Of a stretch of DNA of 64,000 nucleotides, positions 53,511 to 64,000 are shown piece after piece (positions within the stretch are counted from its first letter, which is position 1; each line of letters begins with the position of its first letter). A model generated the notes under the pieces. The model was not told the origin of the DNA. It saw only the letters and a list, made by a program, of their open reading frames with translations, and did no database searches. Origin of the DNA: Calvatia gigantea (taxonomy: Eukaryota > Basidiomycota > Agaricomycetes > Agaricales > Lycoperdaceae); contig JACAAK010000007.1 of assembly GCA_025093985.1 (NCBI GenBank), forward strand, positions 1,612,001 through 1,676,000, read 5' to 3'. Both the position numbers and the translations under genes were made by a program.

Positions 53511-55922
53511 ATGCCGTCTCAACAAACTGTAGATGCCCTCCATGGTGAGGTTGGCCGCCTGAAATTGCAACCCCAGAGCTTGCAAGATAGCCATGGAATA
53601 GGCACAATCTCAGTGGGAAACTACATACTCACTCGTCTGGCTCAGCTTGGTGTCACTGCACGTCCCTCTCACCAACTAGCTACAATATGCGGCTGATCTC
53701 TGCATAGAAAATGTTTGGTGTGCCTGGCGATTTTAACTTGGGCTTCTTAGTAGGTTTCGTGCAACACAATAGTGATTGTCTCCTCATGTTTCGCTTAGGA
53801 CCTCGTTGAAGACTTTTCGGATATCGACTGGGTTGGCAACTGGCAAGTCTATTGATATTTCCCGTTGGATGTTGCTCACGAAGGGGATAGCAATGAATTA
53901 AACGCCGCATATGCTGCCGATGGATACGCTCGGGTGAAGCGGAATACTCTTGGGGTTGTCACCACCACGTATGCCTGCGTGTGTTTTTCTTCAACTCAAA
54001 GCTTGACTTGGACACAGATTCGGTGTTGGTGAACTTTCGGCAATGAACGGCATTGCGGGGGGTATGCTACTTTCCCCCTCTGAACTTATTATATTTAATG
54101 ATTTAATCAGCTTTTTCTGAAATGGTTCCTGTTCTCCACCTTGTCGGCGTACCCAGTACAACTCAGCAGAAGAAACGGCCAATTTTGCATCACACTCTTG
54201 GTGATGGAAGGTTCGTCGTGTCGATTACGGGACTTTAGGGCATGAACTTGACAGTCTACTTTTCCAGATATGACGCCTACACGATTGCTTCAAAACAGTT
54301 CACCATCATGCAGACGACTCTCATGAATAAGCACGACGCTGCTCAACTAATTGACCAAACTATGGTCGAGTGCATCACAAGGGTAAACTTTTCCCGATTG
54401 CAATGTACCCCTCACTTACACCCGACCTTATAGGCGCGCCCGGTGTATATGACACTCCCCACCGATATGGTATCTGAGGAAATCTCAGCAGAACGCCTCA
54501 AGGTACCTCTTACACGCCAAACAGCCATCAACGATCCCCAAACGGAGGAATTCGTTCTCGATTTAATACAAGAGCGTGTGAAGGACGTGGGTGGCGATGT
54601 GGTTGTTCTTATAGATGCTTGCGTTCTCCGTTTCGACGTCCAAGACGAGGTCAAAGAGTTTTTGAAGAAGACGGGATTCCCCGTGTACTCGGCACCCATG
54701 GGCAAAACTGCCGTTGACGAAAACTATCAGCGTTATGGAGGGGTTAGTGCCCCTCACACAGTTCTATCTGGACTCTACGTTTACGCTTGTTTAGATTTAC
54801 GTCGGTACCATTACTCAACCAGAAATCAAAGAACGTGTGGAGTCGGCTAGGCTAATCATGTCCATTGGATCCCTTCAATCGGATTTTAACACTGGGAACT
54901 TCTCCTACAACATCCCTATTCGGCGTCACATCGAGGTGGGTACACGAACACTTTTATGCCGCCATGAGACTAATCTATTTTACAGCTGCACTCCGATCAC
55001 ACGAAAATTCAGTATGCGCTTTTCCAGGGGATTGGCATGAAGCATTTGCTCCCAAAGTTAACTCGGCGCTTGCAACAATTCTACCCCGTCGCAAGCAAGA
55101 TTCCAGTCGCACCATTTGCTGATATGGTTCCCGTGGCACAAGACAGCCACCCAGAGATCGTCCATTCATATTTCTGGCCTCGCGTAGGTAAATTCTTCCT
55201 GCCTAAAGATGTGATCATCACGGAAACCGGTATGAGTTGAGATACTCCAAGGCGGGGATTTATATCTAACGAGACTGTCCAGGGACTGCAAACTTTGGAA
55301 TTCTTGATGTTCCGCTACCTAATGGCGCCCAATTGGTCAGCCAAATTCTCTGGGGAAGTATCGGGTGGTCCGTTGGGAGTACTCTGGGAGCAGCTTTTGC
55401 AGCCAGAGAAACGGGTAAGGAAAGAGTCATCCTGTTCGTGGGCGATGGGAGCTTGTAAGTCGATAATTTTTGTTTTGGGGACACATTCCTTACCTCGGAC
55501 CAGGCAATTGACGGTGCAGGAACTGTCGCCTATGATTCGCCATGGTTTAAAACCAATCATTTTCGTCCTTAACAATCACGGATACTCGATTGAGAAGTAT
55601 ATTCACGGAAAACACAGGTATGTAGGGGGAAGTCAGTCGTAAAGTGAAATCACTCTGACAAATTTGTAGGAAATACAATGACGTGGACGATTGGAAGTGG
55701 ACGAGTATTCTGGGCACGTTTGGGGCGAATCTCGGTCAACTCTTTGAATCGTATACTGTTCGCACGCGTACTGAACTGGACAAACTCCTAATCCAACCTA
55801 CCTTCTCGGCAGCTGGTAAGATCCAGTTGGTGGAGGTAATCATGCCGGCCCTTGACGCCCCGGTCGATCTCGTGCGGCAAGCAGAGTTGACGAGCAAGGG
55901 CAATTCGTATGCAAAAGTTTAG
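53511..55922 (+). CDS. PDC1: Pyruvate decarboxylase (TPP-dependent)
   Basis: About 600 aa, many exons. Exon 1 (53511-53657) ends TRLAQLGVT; exon 2 (53708-53749) encodes [14 protein letters not shown]; exon 3 (53799-53842) ends DIDWVGNC; exon 4 continues [18 protein letters not shown], with the catalytic Glu in CNELNAA. Introns 1 and 3 have GC donors (GCACGT, GCAAGT). Later blocks: [59 protein letters not shown], and the TPP/Mg motif from [14 protein letters not shown] to [13 protein letters not shown]. It converts pyruvate to acetaldehyde and CO2 in the cytosol. The C-terminus is [10 protein letters not shown] related thiamine enzyme is unlikely given the GVPGDFNL and [14 protein letters not shown] motifs. 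Confidence 0.93.
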
Positions 55923-56067
55923 ATTATGGAGATCGGGTTTAATGTTAAACGCAATACATATTTACTATGCTGCATATTGAGGCGGGAGATAAGATAACGA
56001 GTACGGCATCGAGTGTTTGCTCATCAAACACCGAGGGTCGTGAGTTGGCATACTTGCAACGACGAGG

Positions 56068-59012
56068 ATGGCTCTGCGGGTGGTTCGGTCGCTCAAGGCC
56101 GGGCGCGCAATCCAGCTAAGATCGATAAGTGGTCACGTTGGGCATGTCGCTAGAGCATCCAAGTCTGCCTCCCTTCCTCCTTCTCGTCTTCCTCTCTCTC
56201 GCAGGCATTTTCACGTTTCTACCCCTGCCACAGCGTCAATTTTTTCAAACGTACTTTCAACTTCTCCTGCAGACATGTCTCTTGTACCACCACAGAAACC
56301 TCTGGAATGGAATCACACAGCAGAGGATCTCACTCGTCTGACCAAGCAGGCTATTGATGAGGATCGTGCACTTCAGGACAAGGTCGCGGCTCTCGACCCT
56401 AAGGCTTGTAACTTTGACTCTGTGGGTGGTATCTTATTATCTTGTTCATCGGTGTTCTTACATCTGATCTAGGTTTTTGTAAGCGGCTGGACTCTTTGAT
56501 ACCGCTCTTGCACCTTCTCATGCATATCCTCTTCGCAGGTCGCGCTTGCACTTGCGGACACCAAGATTGAGGGCATTACTGAACCTCTTGGCTTTTATCA
56601 AAACGTTTCTTCCTCCAAAGAATTGCGCGATGCGTCCAATGAGGCCGAATCTCTTGTTCGCGACTATGGCGTCGAGTCTTCCATGAGGCTTGATGTATTC
56701 AAGGCCAAGGTTGCTGCACAGAAGAATCTGAAAGAGAGTGGACAATGGGATAAGTTAACTGCCGAGGAACAGAGGCTCGTTGAAAAGATGGTGGGTTTAT
56801 TTGGCTTGGAGCTTCTAGGAATATGATGTTCATGAATGGATGATAGATTCTCGATGGTACACGTGCGGGTCTTGCTCTTAACGATGAGGATAGGGAAAAG
56901 TTGACGGTGTTGAAGAAGGAACTGTCGAAAACTTGCCTAGATTTCAGTGTATGTGAAGTTCCCAGGCGTGAATCAAGAGCTGACTTGCACTGCAGAAAAA
57001 CTTTAACGAAGAAAATGCGAGTATTGTTGGTCTCCTTATCTTGTGTCACGTATTAAATTGATTTCCAGGGCGTTGTCACATTCACACTCGAAGAGCTTAA
57101 GGGCGTTCCCAAAGATGTAGTTTCTGGTTATACCAAACGCACAGAAGACGGCAATGAGGTGTATGATGCGACTTTCAAGACTCCTGACATCTTCCCTGTC
57201 GTGAGTTCGACATTATTGTCTTCATGAGGTGTGAATTTGAGATGATGGCGTTTTTAGTTTAAATTCGCCGAAAACCCGGTTACCCGTCAACGAGCCTTTG
57301 AGGGCTACGAGTCTCGCCTTGCAGAGAACGTGCCCCTGCTTAATAGGGCTATCGAGCTTCGCCGGGAGATTGCCGGGATTCTGGGATACGATACCTGGTG
57401 TGTTTCATTACTCTTCTGGCGGCCGGAGATGCTCATTTCTCGCCAGGGCGGACTATGTCACAGAAGTGAAGATGATCAAGTCTGGCAAGGGCATCAAAGA
57501 TGTAGGTCACCTTTCTACCCTCTTCTAATCCCTGAAGCTCATGCTCTTGTAGTTCTTGGATGACCTCCAGAGTAAACTCACACCTGTCGGTACCAAGGAG
57601 CGCAGCATTCTCCTCGCCATGAAGAAGAAAGAGCACGAAGAAAAAGGATTACCATTCGACGGCGAATTTTACATCTGGGATTATCGCTATTATGACAGAA
57701 AGTATATCGAGGAGACTCTTGACCTCGACGACATGCTCGTCAAGGAGTACTTCCCTGTGTCAGTCGTTGTGCCCACGATTCTGGAGATTTATCAAAATCT
57801 TCTGGGCGTCAAGTTTGTTGAGATCGAAACATCTACTTGGCATCCCGGTACGTGGCTCTTCGTTCAGAAAGGAAGTAAGGTCGGATAATATTGTCAAACA
57901 GACGTTCAGAAGTTCGCCGTTTGGGAAAAAGACGCCAAAGATGAATCTGGATTTGTAGGATACTGTTATCTCGACCTCTTCCCTCGTGGCACGTAGATCC
58001 CACTTAACCTCCTTCAATTTGCTGAGTTTCCATCCTCCACAGCCTCGAAATACTCCCATGCAGCAGTCTGGCCCATTCTCCCAGGATACGAAACTGAGTC
58101 TGGGAAGCGACATTTCCCAACAACTGCCATGGTCGCCAACCTTGCTAAACCAACACCTGATAAACCTGCGCTCATGCGCCACGACGACGTCGTGACCTTC
58201 TTCCACGAAATGGGCCATGTCTTCCACGGCCTCCTCTCCCACACCAAATTCTCGCGCTTCCACGGAACGTCCGTCGCTCGTGACTTTGTCGAGGCACCCT
58301 CTCAAATGTTAGAGAATTGGTGTTGGGAACCGAAGGTCTTGGAGAAGATGTCGAGTCACTACGAGAAGAAGGAACCGCTGGGGAAGGACTTGATCGAGAA
58401 GATTGTGAAGAGTCGGTATGTGAACGTTGGGTTGTTCTACCTGAGGCAGTTGTTCTTTGCCAAGTTTGATTACAAAGTGCATTCGGATAAGAGTAAGTCT
58501 CAGGTCACTGTTCAAACGGGAGGCGTTCATTGATTTGGGTTGGGGTTGTAGAGACAGAGGATTATACGAAACTCTGGAATAACTTAAGGGAGGAGATCTC
58601 GCTCGTCAAGTACAAAAATCCCTCTCCCGGACAGGGCACTTTCGGACATATCACGGGTGGCTACGATGCTGGATATTACGGCTACACTTACTCGTTGGTC
58701 TTCGCTGCGGATATGTATGGTGCGTTTGTTTTATTCACTCCCCAGCCTTCTAAAACTGAAAGGTACGATCGCAATAGCTACTGTGTTCAAGGGTGATCCT
58801 CTTGATCCGGTACGCGGACAGCGTTATCGTGACGAGATTCTCCTCCCAGGAGGCAGCCGTGAGGAAACTGATTCACTCAAGGTATTTCTTCTGCCCTATG
58901 GGGTGTTTGAGCCCTTTACCAATAATCATCGGCAGGCATTCCTCGGTCGCCCGCCTAATAGCGACGCTTTCCTCAAAGAGCTCTTTGGTGATGTCCCCCC
59001 CTCCAACCTCTA
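56068..59012 (+). CDS. PRD1: M3 family zinc metallopeptidase (thimet oligopeptidase / saccharolysin)
   Basis: Spliced protein of about 750 aa. The N-terminus MALRVVRSLKAGRAIQLRSI is Arg-rich and amphipathic, like a mitochondrial presequence, and a second in-frame Met begins MSLVPPQKPLEW at 56276, where cytosolic relatives start. The M3 fold follows: SSMRLDVFKAKVAAQKNLKE, GYESRLAENVPLLNRAIELR, YDTWADYVTEVKM, YIWDYRYYDRKYIE, then the zinc site FHEMGHVFHGLLS (HExxH) with the downstream Glu in VEAPSQMLENW, and YDAGYYGYTYSLVFAADMY near the C-terminus. It ends LKELFGDVPPSNL. The enzyme trims short peptides. Closely follows pyruvate decarboxylase (145 bp). Confidence 0.92.
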
Positions 59013-59360
59013 ATTACTAGCTCTAGGTCCTTGGTACTGCTGCCAAACCTGTAACCCTCTGTAGTCCCACAATGTAGAGGGAGCACATTTTCACCAAATG
59101 ATTTAATGAATTTTAATGGCCTACTTATAAAAGAAGTGGAGTCCACAAGGTCCAAGGAGGGACATAAGGGTGACAAGTGTGTGGAAGATCTATATCGTAC
59201 ATAGGGAATCATGAGACGGTTGGGCAACGGGTGCGTACCATTTGAAAGTGGGAAGTGACGTCAACTGGGATTGAAGCCACGGAACCGGTGCGAAAAAGAT
59301 ATAAATACAGCTCGACCCAGAGATGAAGATAAACGATAAGACATAATCTTAGGGCAAAAG
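59013..59360. other. Convergent 3' spacer
   Basis: About 350 bp between the M3 peptidase (plus) and stress-domain gene (minus) stop codons. A TATAAATA-like stretch near 59300 is unlikely to be a promoter here. No gene seen. Confidence 0.5.
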
Positions 59361-62054
59361 TCACCCAGTCACTTTAACTTCTTTCGTCTCCTTAACTGAC
59401 GTCGCCTCACCTTCACCCTCATTATCGCCATCGCCTTCAATATCACCTTCCTCACCCTCATCTTCATCTTGTTCCAGCAACTCCTCAGAGGCATTACTAG
59501 GACTCACAACCAAACCCCTTCTATCATCTCTACTTCCAGGACCCCCATCCCTTCTATTATCATCCTTCTGAATCTCATCCCGCATAACCCTGACGTCTTG
59601 ATCGACCTTGGCTGCAACACGGTCAATACCTGCCTCCGAGAGTTTGACATGGTGACGATTTGTGTAGAGGTGTGCGGACTTTCTGGGTGGACGTTTGAGT
59701 CTGCGACGGGCGACCATGACTGGGACAGAGCATTTCTACACAGAATAGATGACGACGGTTTAGCATGTGTGTGTGAGGAAGATGTTAAAAATAGACTAAT
59801 GAAGAAGGGATGAAAGTAATGTGCGACTTACTTGGAATGAGGTAATGGGACGTCGATCCGAGCAGAATGCTGCAGAAGAACATAGGGCATATATAATAAG
59901 TACCGTGCGCGCACCAGGTCATCTTGAGGACCCCTTCTACTTACCCGTTCAACTGGCCCAGACCGCGCGAACCAACGATAAGCATTGTAGGTCCCGTGTA
60001 ATCCACGATAGTCTATACATACGCAATGAGTAACTAGTCACAGGAAGGAACAGAAGCAGAGACGAACCAAGGAGCATATGTCGAGCGTTCTTTGCATGCC
60101 AGGCTTGACATGCAACGGTTATGTTGAGCCTTGTGCGTTGGAGCAGGCCCGTGACTTGGCGAACAAGAATATATGCTAAGCCTTGACGCTATGCCCCGCA
60201 TCGTCAGTATAGCCGAAAGAGGTCAAGGGTAAAAATACCTCTTGTTGACTCCTCAATTTGGCTGTTCGGTCCGTCGAATTGGGGATCTCAGGGTCGACTG
60301 GAGTGATTGTGAGCAACTAGTCCAAAGATAACCGGGAGAGCCACTCACCTTTATTCTCGTTCTCGACGACAGTGACAACCAGCATCTCATCACCGTCCCT
60401 CAAAACTGTCCCAATGCCCCACTCGACTGCGTATCTGCTCTCTTCACTCAAATCACTCGCAACGACGTACTTCCTTTTCCTCCTATCACCCAACTTAGCT
60501 ACGGGGTCACCCTGAGTGACAGTGATAGTGCAACGATCGCGTTGGAAAACGGGGCGGGAGGTATGGAAGGGCAAAGGGTCGTGATGTTTCACGGATTTGC
60601 GACGGCGAGGGTTGCGTTTATTTCGACCACTAGAACCTCCGAGCGCGTTCAACGAGCTGGGGAAGTACGGCTCAGGAGGAACGACAACATTGACACCTTC
60701 ACCGAGGGGATCGGGTTCCGCTTCATCGATACCATTGACGTGATCGGGGTGCGCGACAGGGATGATGATGGCATTTTGCTCGGTGTTGCGTTCAGTGACA
60801 GGGTCAAGGAAATCATCAAGGTCGTCGTCATCTTCATCAGAGTAGTCTGTCTCGCCTACTGCCTCGTCACCCGAGTCCTGGTCATCGGTGAATGCATTGC
60901 GAGGGTGGATGGAGGAGGATGCATCGGAGAGGTCCGTCTCAGATTGGGCAAGGGGAAGGGGTTGAGGTGTAGGCGATGTGTCTCTATCGCGACGACGCCG
61001 ACGGAAGAAGAATGGGGACTGGGAACGTGCGCGAGAGCGGCTTCTGGATGCGGTGGTGGTGTCGGTGTCGGTGTCAGGAGGTGCCTGGGAGGCCGACTTG
61101 GTGCGCTTGGCAGGCTTGAAGAGAGACCTGCCCCGATCCTTGTCCTTTTCTTTGTCTTTTTGGTTTTGGTTTTGGTTTTCCTTTTCCCTCTCATCCTCTT
61201 CGAGAGCAGCACCACCGACGCTGTCGCGGGTGCTGGTGCGGGACAACGTCATAGAGAGGCCACCAATCATAGAGGAGAGATAAGATTTGGAGGTGCTCAT
61301 ACGGGAGGACTGGTGGTGGTCTGTGGGTTGTTTGGAGTTTGTGCGCTCAATGGCGTTGAGGATAAGTTGATCAGCTTCATTGTCCAATTCCTGCAGATGC
61401 GGGCTTGGGGAAGATTGATGATGACGTCAGCAGGAGTGAAGACGACCATCGTTTCGGAGTCGTTGGACGGGAGGCAGGGCGGGAAGGCGGCGGCGACGCT
61501 ACGTCTACCGTCGAGGCTCTATGTGGCAAACGCACCCCACTAGTGAACCCGGGACTCTGCGACTGGTTCTGTGGATGGGTGGGCTGTGGAGAACAAACGG
61601 GCGCATTGGGTGGCTGTAACTGAGAGATATTGAGCTCTTCGCCCTCCTGGGGTGTTGCGAGGGAGGATGTGATAATCTCTTTAAATTTGTAGCCGCCGCC
61701 GCCGCCACTGCCGCTTCCGCTGCTGCCTGGGCGTTTGCCAAAGCTTCCTACAAAGCTATTTGATCGCGGGGTCACAGGTGGAGTGGATGCACCGCTTGCA
61801 TTAGAAGATGTGGATTTTACACTGGAACTGCTACCTGGTCTACTTCCTGAGCCGTGGCTGCTGCCTGGTCTAGGAATATAGGTAGCCCACCCGCGCTTCT
61901 TTGTTTGATTTGTGGGTTGCTCGTCGTTAACGGCCATGGGAGAAACAACGGAGGAAGGCGCTCGCCTGGGGAGAACACAGGGTTGGGAAGGCGGAGTGGT
62001 TGTTGCTAGCAATCTGCCAACCTCCGACATCAGTTTTACCCTCTGGCTTGGCAT
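59361..62054 (-). CDS. Universal stress protein (UspA) domain protein with long disordered N-terminus
   Basis: Starts MPSQRVKLMSEVGRLLATTT. The first about 470 residues are Ser/Pro/Gly-rich, then strongly charged (acidic DYSDEDDDDLDDFLD, basic RRRRRDRD), hence disordered. The Usp domain begins KRKYVVASDLSEESRYAVEW with GIGTVLRDGDEMLVVTVV and, after introns, AYILVRQ, TVACQAWHAKNARHMLL and IVDYTGPTMLIVGSRGLGQL leading into NGILLGSTSHYLI, which contains the ATP-binding G-2x-G-9x-G-S/T pattern. KCSVPVMVARRRLKRPPRKS follows, then an acidic tail. The gene may sense stress or nucleotides; the role is unproven. An intron near 61380-61430 joins the two long coding parts. Converges with the M3 gene. 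Confidence 0.85.
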
Positions 62055-62214
62055 CGCTGTGTGTACGTACACTCATAATCTACCCTCGCTCGTCGTGGAC
62101 GCCGTCTGCTAATCCGTCTATTCAAGTCCCCCTGATAATTGGCCCCTCGCATTTTTTTACATTGCCCAATCCGCTTCCCGATCACGAAATAACATATTAT
62201 AAAAAAATCAAATA

Positions 62215-64000
62215 TCATATTTGGCCAAGCACATGCCGAGGTTTTCCCTCCTCCGACGAACGAATCCTCTCCGTTTCCCTCTTCCCCTCCCTTGCCAGCC
62301 GACGCAGCAGTGCAAGTCCCCGATCCTCCTTTGTCGTCCACTTCTCTGGGTTGAACGTCCCGTTCTGTTCCGTCCCTCCACCAAAGTTCAACCCCTCATA
62401 CCATTCCTGAAGATCTTCCGGATCGACCCCGGACGGCAGAGTCCAGGCCCTGAATTGCCGCTGTTTCGCCCCGTACAATTCCTTCCTCATGTCCTCCATG
62501 CTCGCATTCAGATGTGCGATGGACCACCGCAGAGACCCTTGTTGGATGTTCAGTTCCGCTGTTCTCGAAACTCTAACTTGGGATACGTACAGTTAATATC
62601 GGTCTCACGGAACGCCTCCCAACCTCTGGCAAGCGTCGAATTTTGATAGCTCCATGTTCGTACTTCCAGCTGCTTTATGGGCCTCGCCTCCTTTTCCTTG
62701 TCCCACTCTACCTGCTCAACCCAAATATTGAGCTTACCACTCGCCTCTAGAGTTTCAAATGTGGCTCTCACTGACTAGTGCGGTGTCTCAGGAACCCTAT
62801 CACGAATACCCTTGGCATCAAACGTCGCTTACCTGGTTCGGGAAGCAACCCACAACCTCCTCGGCCACGTGTTCCAGGATGGTCAAACAGCTCTTAAACA
62901 CCCGGTCTCCGATACCTTTTCCAGGCCCGAACAACCGTTCATCCATTTCCTCCATGGGGACATATTGGAATCCAAACAGCTGTTTTGTGTTGTGGTACGC
63001 CACAATTACTCCATCCATGTTCCCGATTCGCGCTTGGAACCTACCCGGGATTGTTATTAATTAAAACGCGCGCGCGCGAAAAAAAAGTGTGCTTACTGGT
63101 ACTTGAGGAAAGCGGACCGAATAAGATCATAATACTCCCTCTCAAAGCTCTCGTACTTCCCTTGTAGCGTCCGAATGAGGTAACCCGAATTCTCTTCAAA
63201 GTTGAAGATATCCAATCGAATGGGCATACACGCACGCGTTTTGATGTCAAATACGCCAGTGCCGGGGAGACGAGGGTCGTGACAATCCAATTGCGACCTC
63301 ATAATAAAATTCCTCGACTTGAAGAAAAGGAACAAAAAGATTAGCTGTCGATGCGCGGTACTCTTCACAAATAAAGACGTACCTTTGAGTACCTGAACGC
63401 CTCGCGCGTTGTTTTCTTCTTTGTAGGCGACCCATTTTGGTTTGAGCGTATATAGTGTTCAAACTCTTGCTTGGGCATTGTCACGAACTTTTCCAGCATT
63501 GTTCCCTACCGTTTGCAATTAGTATATCCATAGCCTTTCACAGAAAACACGAGACAGGCCATACCATCCAAGTCAAAATATTCTTCCCAGAATCTCCGTT
63601 CTCCCCACCCATATCAATCGCATATCGCCCATCCTTATAGTTGAACGTAACTGAGCTCGGCATCCTTTGCCCCGGCGTAAAGCTACGAGATGCAAACTGA
63701 AAATCCCGGCTTAACGTTATAGTATCCACATGTCTATCCGCAGGAGAGCAAGAAGTATATGTGGCAAAGCATACCAGAGAGCGATGACGTCGATCCTTTG
63801 AATTGTTTGTGTTCCCGTCTGGCGATTTTTGTGAGGGTATCATCCTTTGAGGATGGCATGAACTGTTCGAGGCGGTCGAAGGCAAAGTCAGTTACGGGTG
63901 GAATTTCTTGGAGGTAGGGATCGAAGTTGTACACTCTGGAACGAGGGTCTTGCAGCCAGTGCACTCCGGGACTAAGAAACGAGTTGGCAAAAAAAAAAAA
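62215..64000 (-). CDS. PET127: PET127, mitochondrial RNA-processing protein (partial, N-terminus off the right edge)
   Basis: Minus-strand exons from the right edge: HWLQDPRSRVYNFDPYLQEI, DFAFDRLEQFMPSSKDDTL, GSTSSLSGML, SRSFTPGQRMPSSVTFNYKD with GRYAIDMGG, RSQLDCHDPRLPGTGVFDIK, FEENSGYLIRTLQGKYESFE with REYYDLIRSAFLKYQ, MDGVIVAYHNTKQLFGFQYV, then KLNIWVEQVEWD and a C-terminal RGLALLRRLAREGKRETERI. These are the core Pet127 blocks, a nuclease-superfamily-like protein of the mitochondrial inner membrane that works with the RNA degradosome in 5' end processing. Introns are short. A (CG)n run at 63065-63078 lies in an intron. The terminal A-run at 63990-64000 is at the window edge. Confidence 0.88.

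Noticed and set aside
60542..61543. 333-codon plus-strand frame opposite the stress-domain gene
   Set aside because: The product is a Val/Gly/Arg-rich mirror of the charged disordered region; the minus strand has the recognised Usp domain.

Overview
The window is nuclear DNA of a filamentous basidiomycete, most likely an Agaricomycete (mushroom-forming fungus). Genes carry many 45-70 bp introns, several gene families are typical of that class (short HNH-nuclease proteins, F-box/WD-like proteins, a secreted 'LNxxNPDQIVDPVFALLG' protein, CK1-like kinases with an HRDIQLGN loop), and the transposons include a chromodomain Gypsy element, UBN2-type Copia elements, Tc1/mariner elements and a Helitron-like unit.

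The window has two halves. Positions 1 to about 36,350 are a nested transposon deposit. A minus-strand extracellular-nuclease gene is split by a 16.3 kb Gypsy element (583-16906, TSD AGAAG), which itself carries a complete 6.8 kb Copia element (2624-9434, TSD AATAC). The same dead gene also holds an 87 bp hAT-like MITE (17100-17186). An HNH-family gene is split by a Tc1 element (18371-26256), which was hit by a second Tc1 (18708-20312) and by an internally deleted Copia (20853-25550, TSD GAGGT). After an F-box gene (27264-29587), a second HNH-family gene is split by a TIR element with a 9 bp TSD (30469-35852), which contains a Helitron-like insertion (30555-35094), which contains a third Tc1 (31076-32680). 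At least nine insertions are resolved, most with both ends and target duplication visible.

The LTR copies differ only by transitions, mostly at CpG. Nearly all in-frame stops in the retroelement reading frames are TGA where relatives have Arg (CGA), which points to cytosine methylation and deamination. The Gypsy element carries a third long reading frame downstream of pol that ends in three tandem zinc knuckles; this is the most novel-looking coding feature.

From about 36,770 to the right edge the window is compact and gene-rich: a secreted protein of unknown function; a small membrane/coiled-coil protein; POP1 (RNase P/MRP); a borealin-like protein; ERG26 (sterol C-4 demethylation); CDC123 (eIF2 assembly); a delta-12 fatty acid desaturase; a CK1-like kinase; pyruvate decarboxylase; an M3 oligopeptidase; a universal-stress-domain protein; and PET127 (mitochondrial RNA processing, cut by the right edge). 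These are mostly housekeeping genes without a common pathway, arranged as divergent or convergent pairs with spacers of about 140-350 bp. No intact tRNA, rRNA or CRISPR array was found.
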